Part shown: piece by piece, positions 52,751 to 61,138 of the stretch
How the letters are laid out: each line of letters starts with the position of its first letter
How positions within the stretch are numbered: the first letter of the stretch is position 1
Origin: Spiro-02 sp034114085
Lineage (GTDB): Bacteria; Spirochaetota; Spirochaetia; Sphaerochaetales; Sphaerochaetaceae
Direction of reading: 5' to 3'
Assembly: GCA_034114085.1 (NCBI GenBank)
Contig: JAXEWB010000024.1
Span: forward strand, 1-64,000
DNA length: 64,000 bases
The notes under the pieces: model-generated
Told to the model about the DNA's origin: nothing
Databases searched by the model: none
Seen by the model: only the letters and a program-made list of their open reading frames with translations
Translations under genes and position numbers: made by a program

Positions 52751-54160
52751 TTAAAAAAATGTGAGACGGAAACCGATGTCAAACTTGACGCCGGTGTTTT
52801 TCCCATTCTCATCGAAAACTGTGGACAGCCCGAGATCAATATCCACTGGTCTGAACGTAACCAGCGCGTCCATGCCGATAGTGACGTTTTTCAACGTAAT
52901 CAGTCCATTGCCGAACGGTTCCGTCTCTCCGGTCAGCGTATTCTTGTGATAGCGTTTGTCATAGGTGAGGTCGAGCCCCAGGAAACTGAGCAGTTCCTTG
53001 TCGATATGCACCCGCATGCCAAACGCATAGTTGTTCCAGTCCTTTTCGGCGCTGTAGTTCGCTTTTGCGAGGACGCCCGCATAGATTGCGGTATCCAGCA
53101 CCTGTACGCCCAGCCTACCGTCAAAATGCATTTCTCCGACCCGCATCCTGTTTACCGTCAACTGCTCCGTGGTGCGCTTGTTGAAGCCCGCCTCAAAATA
53201 GCCGGGGATGAATCCGTTGCCAGTGGGGAACGTCACCGCTCCGTTGAACAATATCCATGGCGTGACGGTTCCCCCGAGTCCTAGTCTGAACGCATGGGAT
53301 GCGCCAAGTACCTTCTGGTCGGGGAACTGTATGATGAAGTCGCTGTAGAACGAAAGGCTGACCCACTTCTCCGAGAGCAACGGAAGCACGATGTCCACCG
53401 CCGCATTGGTGAGCGGGGAGATTGAGTCGGTCACGACTTGCTTCCCTGTTATTTCATCTAACCCGAAAATGGAATGTCCGTAGGGATCCGTCACGAACGA
53501 GAGGCCGACTTCCATGTCCTTGATCACAGGTACCGTTGTCGCCGTACATGGACGGACGAACAACCGCGAAGCGAGCAGGGACGGATGGAACAGGTCATCG
53601 GATATGAATTCCATACCGAGCCATGGAAAATCGAACGCCTTTGCATCTAGCTTAAAGGTAATCCCCGGTCTGGTCGTTCGCCTGTCCACGGTTTTGTCGT
53701 GATATGAGGTAAGGAGCGCGCCGTCGCCCATCGTCACACCTGTCAGCTTGCCCCAACGAAAATAGATCTCATCGTTCCGACTGCCGTAAGAGATATAGTT
53801 AATGATACCGCTGTAATGGCTGGCGACCCGCATTGCATAGGAAAAGTCGCTTTCCTCTGGTTCCCGCGTCGGAGGCAGCCAGTTGTCCGGCCAGAACCCG
53901 AAATCGGATGCAAACGGATTGACTCCGAAGAACAGGTAGGCGTCGAGTTGCATGGCGAATTTGCCGTAGGAGAACGACGGGCTGATCTCCAGCCCCAACT
54001 TGTGGCTCGCGTTTTTGATATCAGGGACGTTTTGCTGTTGGGTGAGCGTGTAGTTCAGTCCAAGACCGAGCCGGAATTTCGAAGACTGCGCGGTGAGCGC
54101 TATCGTTGATGAAACCACGCAGAGCAGGCAACACAATAGAACGACTCTTGTCTTTTTCAT
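52751..54160 (-). CDS. Outer-membrane beta-barrel protein, single-unit relative of the downstream gene
   Basis: A 469-residue exported protein (signal MKKTRVVLLCCLLCVVSSTIALTA) made of beta-strand-like segments and ending KFDIGFRLTFF, the aromatic terminal strand of BAM substrates. Its central part (about residues 57-330) resembles each half of the large downstream protein. ISDDLFHPSLLASR here aligns with YFDDLYLNDLLANR there, both after a GNxxYF-type strand and before a PFxIGxS/MEVGLSFVTD strand. GGGAGGAG precedes the ATG. The downstream gene starts 47 bp later, so they form an operon. Confidence 0.75.
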   Translation of the reverse strand: MKKTRVVLLCCLLCVVSSTIALTAQSSKFRLGLGLNYTLTQQQNVPDIKNASHKLGLEISPSFSYGKFAMQLDAYLFFGVNPFASDFGFWPDNWLPPTREPEESDFSYAMRVASHYSGIINYISYGSRNDEIYFRWGKLTGVTMGDGALLTSYHDKTVDRRTTRPGITFKLDAKAFDFPWLGMEFISDDLFHPSLLASRLFVRPCTATTVPVIKDMEVGLSFVTDPYGHSIFGLDEITGKQVVTDSISPLTNAAVDIVLPLLSEKWVSLSFYSDFIIQFPDQKVLGASHAFRLGLGGTVTPWILFNGAVTFPTGNGFIPGYFEAGFNKRTTEQLTVNRMRVGEMHFDGRLGVQVLDTAIYAGVLAKANYSAEKDWNNYAFGMRVHIDKELLSFLGLDLTYDKRYHKNTLTGETEPFGNGLITLKNVTIGMDALVTFRPVDIDLGLSTVFDENGKNTGVKFDIGFRLTFF

Positions 54161-54316
54161 ACGCTCCTCCCATCAGCATTCCCCAAAACAGGACACATGT
54201 TCATTATCAAGTATACCCGATTGGCTGACAATGGAAAAGTATTTCTCTTTCGTATCATGCTATAATGAGAGGCAAAGATGTTTCTCCATGATGTCGGGAG
54301 AGTGCTTTTTGCATAC

Positions 54317-55138
54317 CTACTTGGAGGTACCCCCCTCTGTTTTCCGTTCTCTTGGTATGCGATACTCAAACGTATGGGCATGGTACATATGTTCCCTGGT
54401 GAGTTTATCCAGCTTGGTAAGCTGGCTGATGATTGGTTTGACGCTTGACCTGATGTTCGTCTGGTCATATGGGCAGACCGGCTTTACCACCGGCAATGTA
54501 TATTGTTCGGCGAGCCTTTTTGTCGTCTGCTCATGGACTTCTATCATCGGTCTGATGATATGGAGCTTGCCTTTGAAGAATTCCTGGATCGGCTGCATAG
54601 TGGCGAAATTGGCCCTGAAGCACAGGTTGATCATAGTCGTCTCCACCAGGTCGTCCAGATGATGTCCCATGGCGATGAGTTCAAGACCATTCTCGCTGGC
54701 GTATTCAAACAATATTCTCCGTCTGTTCCGCGAGCAGAGGTAGCAGTTGAACTCACCTGCGAACGAGTCGGGAAACATGAGCTCATCCTTGATGAGGAAG
54801 TCGATATCAAGGTCGGCGAAATACCGTTGCAGCGGTTCTCTTGCTTCTTGAGGTATGGGGTGTTCCACCCAATTGATCATGACCGCCTTCAGGTCGTAAT
54901 GCACGGGGAGCCATTTCCTGCGGAGCGAAAGCGCCAGCGCCAATGCCAGCGAATCCTTCCCGCCGGAAACTCCGAGCAGTACGGTATCGCCCTCTCGGAT
55001 CATATCGTATTGGTTGATGACTTTTCCCGTCAGCTTGATGAACCGCATCACCCAGGGGGGAATGTCGCCCGCTATCAATTTCTGATAGGGAATCTTTTCG
55101 GGTGTCTGTTTGCCGTCATGTATCGTGATGTCGTCCAT
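54317..55138 (-). CDS. ttcA: TtcA-like tRNA 2-thiocytidine biosynthesis protein
   Basis: A 273-residue PP-loop ATPase: VLLGVSGGKDSLALALAL (PP-loop), the internal CYLCSRNRRR (CxxC for an Fe-S cluster) and a C-terminal PVCPYD motif. This pattern is that of TtcA, which thiolates C32 of some tRNAs. The start at 55138 has GAAGGAG upstream; the frame to 55225 is not supported. About 140 bp separate it from the HD gene. Confidence 0.88.
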   Translation of the reverse strand: MDDITIHDGKQTPEKIPYQKLIAGDIPPWVMRFIKLTGKVINQYDMIREGDTVLLGVSGGKDSLALALALSLRRKWLPVHYDLKAVMINWVEHPIPQEAREPLQRYFADLDIDFLIKDELMFPDSFAGEFNCYLCSRNRRRILFEYASENGLELIAMGHHLDDLVETTMINLCFRANFATMQPIQEFFKGKLHIIRPMIEVHEQTTKRLAEQYTLPVVKPVCPYDQTNIRSSVKPIISQLTKLDKLTREHMYHAHTFEYRIPRERKTEGGTSK

Positions 55139-55210
55139 TGTATGTAAATCTCCTTCGTTGCCCGTCCGTTCGTCCCTGAGGCTTTCATGCGGCTGCCGAT
55201 TCTGCATCGC

Positions 55211-55286
55211 TCCGTTTGAAGTCAACTAAAAGTACGACATGCCTGTCACTACCGAGGGGGCCGATTCCGTTCCGTTTGAAGTCAAC
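55211..55286. repeat. Direct repeat duplicating the end of the HD gene
   Basis: The 16-bp sequence TCCGTTTGAAGTCAAC occurs at 55211-55226 and again at 55271-55286, exactly 60 bp apart, each preceded by GCCGATTC-like sequence. The second copy contains the stop codon of the HD-domain gene, so the 3' end of that gene has been locally duplicated. Confidence 0.8.
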
Positions 55287-56568
55287 CGGGCAGCATGATC
55301 CGTTCGACGGCCGCCGCAAGCCGGGAAGCGTCGAGATAGTCCGGTCCGAATATCCTGACTTTGCGTAGCGTAGAGGCAAAGGTCTGTACGACTGGTTCCG
55401 TAAACAGCTCATCGACCTTGTTGAAAGGTCTGGTCGTTCCATTGTCATCGAGAACTGGAATGTCCGATTCAAACGATATCGGTTCAGGGATGTCGATGAT
55501 CACTTCCCAACTTTTCAGTTGCGGGTATTCTTCGGATAGCGCCGCATACAGCTTTCCTTCGCATTCGAGACGGTTCTCTAATCGTTTGGCCCTCTGATGC
55601 AACGGCTCTGTTTCGGAATACTGCCGTTCATATCTACAGGAAAGCAACTGATTATCCTTGACCCGGCTGACCAGTTCAAGGGCGGGTGAATCCAGTAGCT
55701 CCGGCAACCTGAAGAACTGTTCATCGTCGATGCCATACAGGTCCTGAGCTTTGATAGTCCCTTCCCGCAGGGTCGTCAGCAACGCCTTCTTGATCATTGA
55801 AGTCGCGGCTCTGGTTCCCTTGTGCCAATATACGTTTTTGTACATCAGGTACTTACTGAACAACAGATGCTCAACCGAGCCCAGCGCATGGTTGGAAACC
55901 GCAGGGCGTCTGTTCGCCAACGCAAGCCTGTCTATAATATATGAGGCATCTTGCACTCCGTATGGAATCCCGCAGAAATATGCGTCCCGGCTCAGATAAT
56001 CGAGTTTGTCCGGATCCAGCGTTCCTGACAGCAAGGCTCTGTAGAAACTGGTTTCTTCCGAACTGCTCGGCATTGAATCGTCGATAATGGCGCACACCTG
56101 CCCGACATCACAGCCGATTTCCTCCAATGTCCGCCGAATCTGTTCGTCTTCCTGGATGATGACGGCGGCAAGGTGTTCATGTTCCTCCAGCGGCAGTTCC
56201 TTCAAAGAATGGGCGTAGGGAAAGTGACCGAGGTCGTGGAGCATCGCCGCCGCGAGAAACGCGAGCATTCCCCGTCTCGTAAGTAGCATCGCCCCCTGCT
56301 CCGACCGTAGGAATGAGGTCAGCATGAGCCTGGCCACATGGTACACTCCGAGGCTATGGTCGAGCCTGGTATGGACCGCTCCCGGATAGACATGGAACGT
56401 AGGTCCCAGCTGTTTGATTCTCCCAAGTTTCTGGACAGCCGGTAAGCGGTATAGCTTGCTGAATCCCGGAGTGAGCATGATGTCCTTCCACAGGGGGTCC
56501 CTGATGGAAATAGTGAAATCGCCGTAGAGAAATGCGAGATTTTCTTTCTGATTGCTGGTGTCGGTCAT
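55282..56568 (-). CDS. HD-domain phosphohydrolase (dNTPase/YdhJ-like)
   Basis: A 428-residue HD-superfamily protein. RLPAVQKLGRIKQLGP, HTRLDHSLGVYHVA, the metal-binding AAAMLHDLGHFPYAHSLKE and TLDPDKLDYLSRDAYFCGIPYG give the SAMHD1-like arrangement. Family members hydrolyse dNTPs or related nucleotides; the true substrate is unknown. The start ATG at 56568 (MTDTSNQKENL) lacks a good ribosome binding site, and a GTG at 56607 in frame is possible. Confidence 0.88.
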   Translation of the reverse strand: MTDTSNQKENLAFLYGDFTISIRDPLWKDIMLTPGFSKLYRLPAVQKLGRIKQLGPTFHVYPGAVHTRLDHSLGVYHVARLMLTSFLRSEQGAMLLTRRGMLAFLAAAMLHDLGHFPYAHSLKELPLEEHEHLAAVIIQEDEQIRRTLEEIGCDVGQVCAIIDDSMPSSSEETSFYRALLSGTLDPDKLDYLSRDAYFCGIPYGVQDASYIIDRLALANRRPAVSNHALGSVEHLLFSKYLMYKNVYWHKGTRAATSMIKKALLTTLREGTIKAQDLYGIDDEQFFRLPELLDSPALELVSRVKDNQLLSCRYERQYSETEPLHQRAKRLENRLECEGKLYAALSEEYPQLKSWEVIIDIPEPISFESDIPVLDDNGTTRPFNKVDELFTEPVVQTFASTLRKVRIFGPDYLDASRLAAAVERIMLPG

Positions 56569-56627
56569 GGTCAGTCCAGTGTATGCGACTCTTCCTTTTC
56601 TGTCCACCCGTTCTCCGTCTGAGGACG

Positions 56628-56882
56628 CTGACCGGCATCGTCACTTCGTCAAGGCCGTACTGGAGTGCTATCCTCTCCTTGTTCCTTGCCATTTCGCACC
56701 CCCAGACGGAGAAACTCTTAGTGGCCGGGACGCCATGCTGCGCTACGTTCACTGGGCCGTACCGGAGTACTGTCCCTGTTCCCGTTCCTTGCCTGGTATC
56801 CCGTATCTTTCGTAGAAATAGGGGATGTCGGTTGGCGTAGTTGCTTTGTCGAGGCTGTACTGCTAGCTTTTTCTCTGGCTTG
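56628..56882. repeat. Three degenerate ~98-bp tandem repeats
   Basis: GGCCGTACTGGAGTGCTATCC...GTTCCTTGCC (about 56653-56690) recurs as GGCCGTACCGGAGTACTGTCC...GTTCCTTGCC (about 56755-56795) and, more weakly, as GAGGCTGTACTGC...TCTGGCTTG (about 56850-56882). Each is preceded by a GAYG-rich segment, giving a period of roughly 98 bp. No credible ORF runs through them. They directly abut the modular array. Confidence 0.55.
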
Positions 56883-56890
56883 TAGAAAAT

Positions 56891-57150
56891 TCGTCCTTTA
56901 AGTGGGGATTGCGTCCTTTATGTGGGAGCTACCTGTCGCCTACGTCCTGTATCTATCGATTACGTCCTTTATGTTGTTGCTACGTCCTTTATGTCGGGAT
57001 TGCGTCCTGTATGATGGGATTACGTCCTTTATGTCGGAGCTACCTGTCGCCTACGTCCTGTATGTCGGGATTACGTCCTGTATGTCGGGATTACGTCCTG
57101 TATGTCGGGATTACGTCCTGTATGTCGGGATTACGTCCTGCTTGCTGTTG
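56891..57150 (+). repeat. Modular 20-bp repeat array, copy 2 (inverted relative to copy 1)
   Basis: Twelve copies of the core CGTCCT (as TACGTCCTKTATG) start at 56892, 56912, 56943, 56963, 56983, 57003, 57023, 57054, 57074, 57094, 57114 and 57134. The steps are 20 bp, except two of 31 bp that carry the cassette GGAGCTACCTGTCGCC. Other cassettes are GTCGGGAT, GTTGTTGC, GATGGGAT and CTATCGAT, the same set as in copy 1. The last four full units are identical. The array ends in CTTGCTGTTG, also found at one border of copy 1. Confidence 0.95.
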
Positions 57151-57263
57151 CTGTGGGTATCGTGCTGAACCCGTGGCGGAGTCGCGTCATCATGCTTATC
57201 GCTGTTTTACTGATTCCGCAATGGGAGTTTGACAAACGGCTGTCCATAAGGTACACCTAATAC

Positions 57264-57728
57264 ATGCGTCGAACCTGTATCGTTGGTGTTGCGGCATTTC
57301 TATTGCTTTTGATGCCCGTAGGTACGTTGAGTGCCGCGGTGGGCGTGCGGGATTATCTGCCGTCACGATCAGCTCCTGCGATTCTTCCTGTGGATTCAGT
57401 TGCCGGGCGTTTGGTCGAAGTATCTTCCGATCCGTTGTTGGAGCGGTGTGTCGAAGCGTTTTCCCAGCCTTGGTCGGCGCAATGGGTCGCGACCTATGTG
57501 GAACCATCCGTCCGGTCTATGTTCACACATACTTGGGATGCAATGATGGTCGAGCAGCTGCCTGTTTCCTGTTTATTGTGTTCCGCTCCTGTCGGGGACG
57601 CCTCGACCAAGACGGTCGCCGTCAGATTCTTTCATTCGCAAGACAGTGCTTCCAGTGCTTATTCGCTCATTTGGAGTCTGTCCGAGACTGATGGGCAATG
57701 GTATCTGATTGCGATGAGCGTTCTGTAG
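57264..57728 (+). CDS. Hypothetical secreted protein
   Basis: A 154-residue protein with a clear signal peptide (MRRTCIVGVAAFLLLLMPVGTLSA). The mature part has no recognised domain; two cysteines in PVSCLLCSAP and a C-terminal beta-rich stretch (AYSLIWSLSETDGQWYLIAMSVL) are visible. The ribosome binding site is weak (AAGG 12 nt upstream). It lies between the repeat array and phoA; no functional link is evident. Confidence 0.6.
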   Translation: MRRTCIVGVAAFLLLLMPVGTLSAAVGVRDYLPSRSAPAILPVDSVAGRLVEVSSDPLLERCVEAFSQPWSAQWVATYVEPSVRSMFTHTWDAMMVEQLPVSCLLCSAPVGDASTKTVAVRFFHSQDSASSAYSLIWSLSETDGQWYLIAMSVL

Positions 57729-57903
57729 CGCGGTACGTCATGCGACGGGGGGCCTTCATGACGAAGTGGAATCCCAGTGACGTTTTTAGTCTTGGGCTTT
57801 ACCACATGCATACTGGCAAGTTGGAACATTATTAACTTTCATTTCGTAGTTTTCTCATGATTATCGGATAGCCTCTCCATAGTTCATTATTTGGAGGAAC
57901 TAC

Positions 57904-59376
57904 ATGAAAAGAAAGTTTGTCGTGGCATTGTTGGCCCTGCTCATGGCGATGGGCGCGGTTTTCGCACAGGGAACGCAAGAGGGGGGCTTCTATGGCACGG
58001 CCTCCGGTGCTCCGAAGTATGTGTTCATGTTCATTGGTGATGGCATGGCTCTTCCTCAGACCAACGCAGCGCAGATACTGGCCGGAAACAACGTGCCGGG
58101 ACAGATTGAGCTTGACCCGCTCGTATACACCCAGTTTCCGGTGCTTGGCATCCAGTACACCCAGGACTCCACTTCCTTCTGTCCTGATTCAGCCTCAACC
58201 GCGACATCCCTTTCCTCAGGGTACAAGACCCACAGCGGAGTGATCGGGATGGGGCCAGACCGCAAGACCGCGGGGGAGACCATCGCGGAAAAGGTGAAGA
58301 AGCAGCTCGGCTGGAAGGTCGGCATTGTTTCTTCCGTCACCATCAACCATGCGACGCCCGCCGCTTTCTATTCCCATGTGGCTTCTCGCAACAGTTACTA
58401 TGACATTGGATTGCAGATGGCTGCCAGCGGGTTCGACTATTTTGCCGGCGGTTCCGTAAACAAAGCCGAGGACAAGGGACAGAAGAGCATTTATACAGTT
58501 TTGGCTGAGAATGGCTACAAGGTGACCAATGACCGGGATGAGATACTTTCCTTGCAGAACGGCGAGAAGGTATACGCCTATGCGCCAGAACTTCAGGACG
58601 GCGGCGCCATGAAGTATGGCATCGACAATAGGCAAGGGGACCTCACCCTCGCTGACTTCACCCGCAAGGGTATTGAAGTTCTCGCCAATCCCGACGGGTT
58701 CTTCATGATGGTCGAAGGTGGAAAGATCGACTGGGCCTGCCATGCCAACGATGCGGCTACCACAATCAAGGACGTCTATGAATTTGACAAAGCCGTCAAG
58801 GTGGCCGTCGATTTCGCCAAAGAGCATCCCACTGACACCCTCATCATCGTGACCGGCGACCATGAGACCGGCGGTTTGACGATCGGTCAGGCCACCACCG
58901 GCTACAACACCGCCTTCGCGCTGATCGAGAACCAGACGATGAGCTATGTCGCCTTCGATAAAATGGTCAGCGAGATGAAGGCCTCAAATCCGAACTTGAG
59001 CTTTGGGGAAATCCTGTCGGTGATCAAGGACATCTTCGGCCTTGTCGCTCCGGGCGAGACTGCGGTTGATCCCGCGCTGGTCTTGAACGACTATGAATAC
59101 GCCAAACTATCCGCCGCATTCAAGGAATCCATGAAAGCCGCCAACGAAAGGACGACTGGATACGAAGCCAATCTTCTCTACGGCGGATATGATCCGCTTT
59201 CAGTGACGCTAACCCATATCCTGAACAATAAGGCCGGAATCGGCTGGACAAGCTATGCTCATACCGGCGTGCCCGTACCAGTATATGCAATCGGCGCTGG
59301 AAGCGCTGTGTTCAGCGGTGTATACGACAACACCCAAGTCGGACAAAAGCTTTTCGGAGTCTGTGGCGTCAACTGA
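57904..59376 (+). CDS. phoA: Alkaline phosphatase
   Basis: A 490-residue exported phosphomonoesterase (signal MKRKFVVALLALLMAMGAVFA). Metal site YVFMFIGDGMA, nucleophile Ser96 in CPDSASTATS, GGKIDWACHANDAA, VTGDHETGGL and the C-terminal YAHTGVPVPVYAIGAG histidine give a complete PhoA active site. It releases phosphate from esters in the periplasm. GGAGGAA precedes the ATG. I saw no recognisable PHO box in the 175-bp upstream gap. Confidence 0.95.
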   Translation: MKRKFVVALLALLMAMGAVFAQGTQEGGFYGTASGAPKYVFMFIGDGMALPQTNAAQILAGNNVPGQIELDPLVYTQFPVLGIQYTQDSTSFCPDSASTATSLSSGYKTHSGVIGMGPDRKTAGETIAEKVKKQLGWKVGIVSSVTINHATPAAFYSHVASRNSYYDIGLQMAASGFDYFAGGSVNKAEDKGQKSIYTVLAENGYKVTNDRDEILSLQNGEKVYAYAPELQDGGAMKYGIDNRQGDLTLADFTRKGIEVLANPDGFFMMVEGGKIDWACHANDAATTIKDVYEFDKAVKVAVDFAKEHPTDTLIIVTGDHETGGLTIGQATTGYNTAFALIENQTMSYVAFDKMVSEMKASNPNLSFGEILSVIKDIFGLVAPGETAVDPALVLNDYEYAKLSAAFKESMKAANERTTGYEANLLYGGYDPLSVTLTHILNNKAGIGWTSYAHTGVPVPVYAIGAGSAVFSGVYDNTQVGQKLFGVCGVN

Positions 59377-59455
59377 TTGACGATCGATTCTACAATGAAA
59401 TTCCTGGTTGCCGGTTTTTAGCGGACCGACAGCCGGGATTCCCATATATATCATC

Positions 59456-60583
59456 ATGAAAAAAAGAATTATTTTTCCAATTATATATGCGTTGGTGTTG
59501 GTGGCGCTGATTTTTGCTCCCACGGGATTCGAGCGTGACATATACTACAATGCGGAAGGCGCGAAGGCGAAGATACTGTCGGTGGACAACTCCGCGCTGA
59601 TTCAGGTCGGGCTGTTTCGTGACGGCGGACAACGGTGCGAAGTCGAACTTCGTTCCGGCAGGCATAAAGGAGAGATTCTTGAGGCCGTCAATCTTTTTTC
59701 AGGCTCGTTGGCGAACGATAAAATGTTCGATATAGGCGACACCGCCTGGGTGCTGGTCGAACGGGATTCGGACGACGCTGTTATCTTCGTGAACATGATT
59801 GACCACTACCGGATGTCCAAGGAGCTATTGCTCGCATTGGCCTTTGCCGTGGCTCTTGTCACATTCGCTGGTTGGAAAGGCGCAAGAACGGTTCTGTCAT
59901 TCATGTTTTCCTTCCTGGTTGTCTGGAAGATTTTGATTCCCTGCGCGCTGAAAGGTATCGCGCCCATTCCTGTGGCGTTTCTCGCGGGAATATTGATGTC
60001 CGCCGTAACTTTGCTGATGGCCGGAGGAATCAAGAAGGCGAGTGGTGCGGCTTTCATGGGTACGTTAGTAAGTTCATTCTTTGTATTATTCCTATCATGG
60101 ATTGTTATATCAGTATTTAATATTGATGGAACCCAACTTGCCTGGTCGGAATCCTTGTTGTACAGTGGATTCCAGAACCTTGATCTCCAGGCTTTGTTCC
60201 AAGCCGCCGTTTATCTTGGCTGTCTTGGGGCGATGATGGATTTGGCGATCGATGTAGCCATTACGATGCAGGAGGTCGAGAACGCGGGCTCCGGTATCGG
60301 CGCCCGTTTGCTGTTTCATTCCGGTTTGGCGATTGGTAGGGCTGGTGTGGGAACGCAGACGACGACATTGCTGTTCGCTTACCTGTCGAGTTATCTCGCG
60401 GTGCTGATGGTTTATATGGCCCAAGGAACCCCCGTATTCAACATCTTGACGTCGAAGGCCATTTCTTCAGAAATCGTTCAGACGTTGATAGGATGCGTCG
60501 GACTTGTTGCGGTTAGTCCGCTTACGGCGGCTTCCTATCTTTTCTTCGGCCGGAACAAGAAGGTGTCCTTTGAAGAATTATAG
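59456..60583 (+). CDS. YibE/F-family membrane protein
   Basis: A 375-residue protein with a short N-terminal membrane anchor, an outer beta-domain (residues ~25-125) and about seven membrane helices. FSFLVVWKILIPCALKGIAPIPVAF, AAVYLGCLGAMMDLAIDVAITMQEV and AYLSSYLAVLMVYMAQGTP are typical of YibE/F. The transported solute of this family is not established. The ATG at 59456 is chosen as the start of the first membrane helix; the ribosome binding site is weak. It follows phoA by 79 bp. Confidence 0.87.
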   Translation: MKKRIIFPIIYALVLVALIFAPTGFERDIYYNAEGAKAKILSVDNSALIQVGLFRDGGQRCEVELRSGRHKGEILEAVNLFSGSLANDKMFDIGDTAWVLVERDSDDAVIFVNMIDHYRMSKELLLALAFAVALVTFAGWKGARTVLSFMFSFLVVWKILIPCALKGIAPIPVAFLAGILMSAVTLLMAGGIKKASGAAFMGTLVSSFFVLFLSWIVISVFNIDGTQLAWSESLLYSGFQNLDLQALFQAAVYLGCLGAMMDLAIDVAITMQEVENAGSGIGARLLFHSGLAIGRAGVGTQTTTLLFAYLSSYLAVLMVYMAQGTPVFNILTSKAISSEIVQTLIGCVGLVAVSPLTAASYLFFGRNKKVSFEEL

Positions 60584-60845
60584 GTGGAATAGCTACGGGA
60601 GCTCCGGCAAATATTAGGATTTTTGGGTTCTGCCGCGCAGGGACGGAGCTGTGTCATTCCTGTGAAAAAGTAGGTGACTCAACCGAATGAGAAGCTTTTC
60701 ATGTGGTTGTGACTGGATGTGACTGAATCGTTCCGCATCAATTTTCCGACCGGTTGATGAACGGGGCGGTACGTGAGGACATATCCCGCTTTCTATTTCC
60801 GGGATGATGCGGGCGGAGATTTTGACATCTTTTTTTGAAGCCCGC

Positions 60846-60874
60846 TTGACAGACGGCAAGTTCATCTATATAGT
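60846..60874 (+). promoter_or_regulatory. Promoter of the tRNA gene
   Basis: TTGACA (60846-60851), a 17-bp spacer and TATAGT (60869-60874), about 30 bp ahead of the tRNA. The remaining 260 bp upstream to the YibE/F gene holds nothing I can identify. Confidence 0.85.
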
Positions 60875-60904
60875 AGCCGATGTCGCAAAAATCGAGCGAC
60901 TGAC

Positions 60905-60977
60905 GGCGGCGTAGCTCAGTTGGTAGAGCAAACGGCTCATATCCGTTCGGTCAGGGGTCCAAGTCCCTTCGCCGCTA
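60905..60977 (+). tRNA. tRNA-Met (CAT anticodon), elongator type
   Basis: A full cloverleaf: acceptor GGCGGCG/CGCCGCT (G1-U72 wobble), D stem GCTC/GAGC, anticodon stem AACGG/CCGTT with loop CTCATAT (anticodon CAT at 60938-60940), variable CGGTC, T stem AGGGG/CCCTT, discriminator A at 60977. The three G-C pairs of an initiator tRNA are absent, so it is elongator Met, or tRNA-Ile2 if the C is modified to lysidine. The T loop reads TCCAAGT, with C where position 55 is normally T. CCA is not encoded. Confidence 0.93.
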
Positions 60978-60989
60978 CTAAAACTTGAT

Positions 60990-61026
60990 AGGCGATTTCA
61001 TACTGTGTATGAGATTGCCTTTTTTT
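60990..61026 (+). terminator. Terminator after tRNA-Met
   Basis: AGGCGATTTCATAC pairs with GTATGAGATTGCCT (14 bp with two G-U pairs, 3-nt loop), followed by TTTTTT. Confidence 0.88.
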
Positions 61027-61138
61027 ATGTTCAAAATGCATGGCTAAAGCCGTGACTGAAATAGTTGCGGACAACCGATTTTCATGATAAAGAGCAAACT
61101 GCAAGCGGTACCTCTGGAATTGAAAGGCAGTGGGGAAA

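Noticed and set aside
56902..57232. Protein-coding genes across the second repeat array (reading frames of 88 and 107 codons)
   Set aside because: Frames are by-products of a stop-free 20-bp repeat; all three frames give similar peptides, and there is no ribosome binding site.
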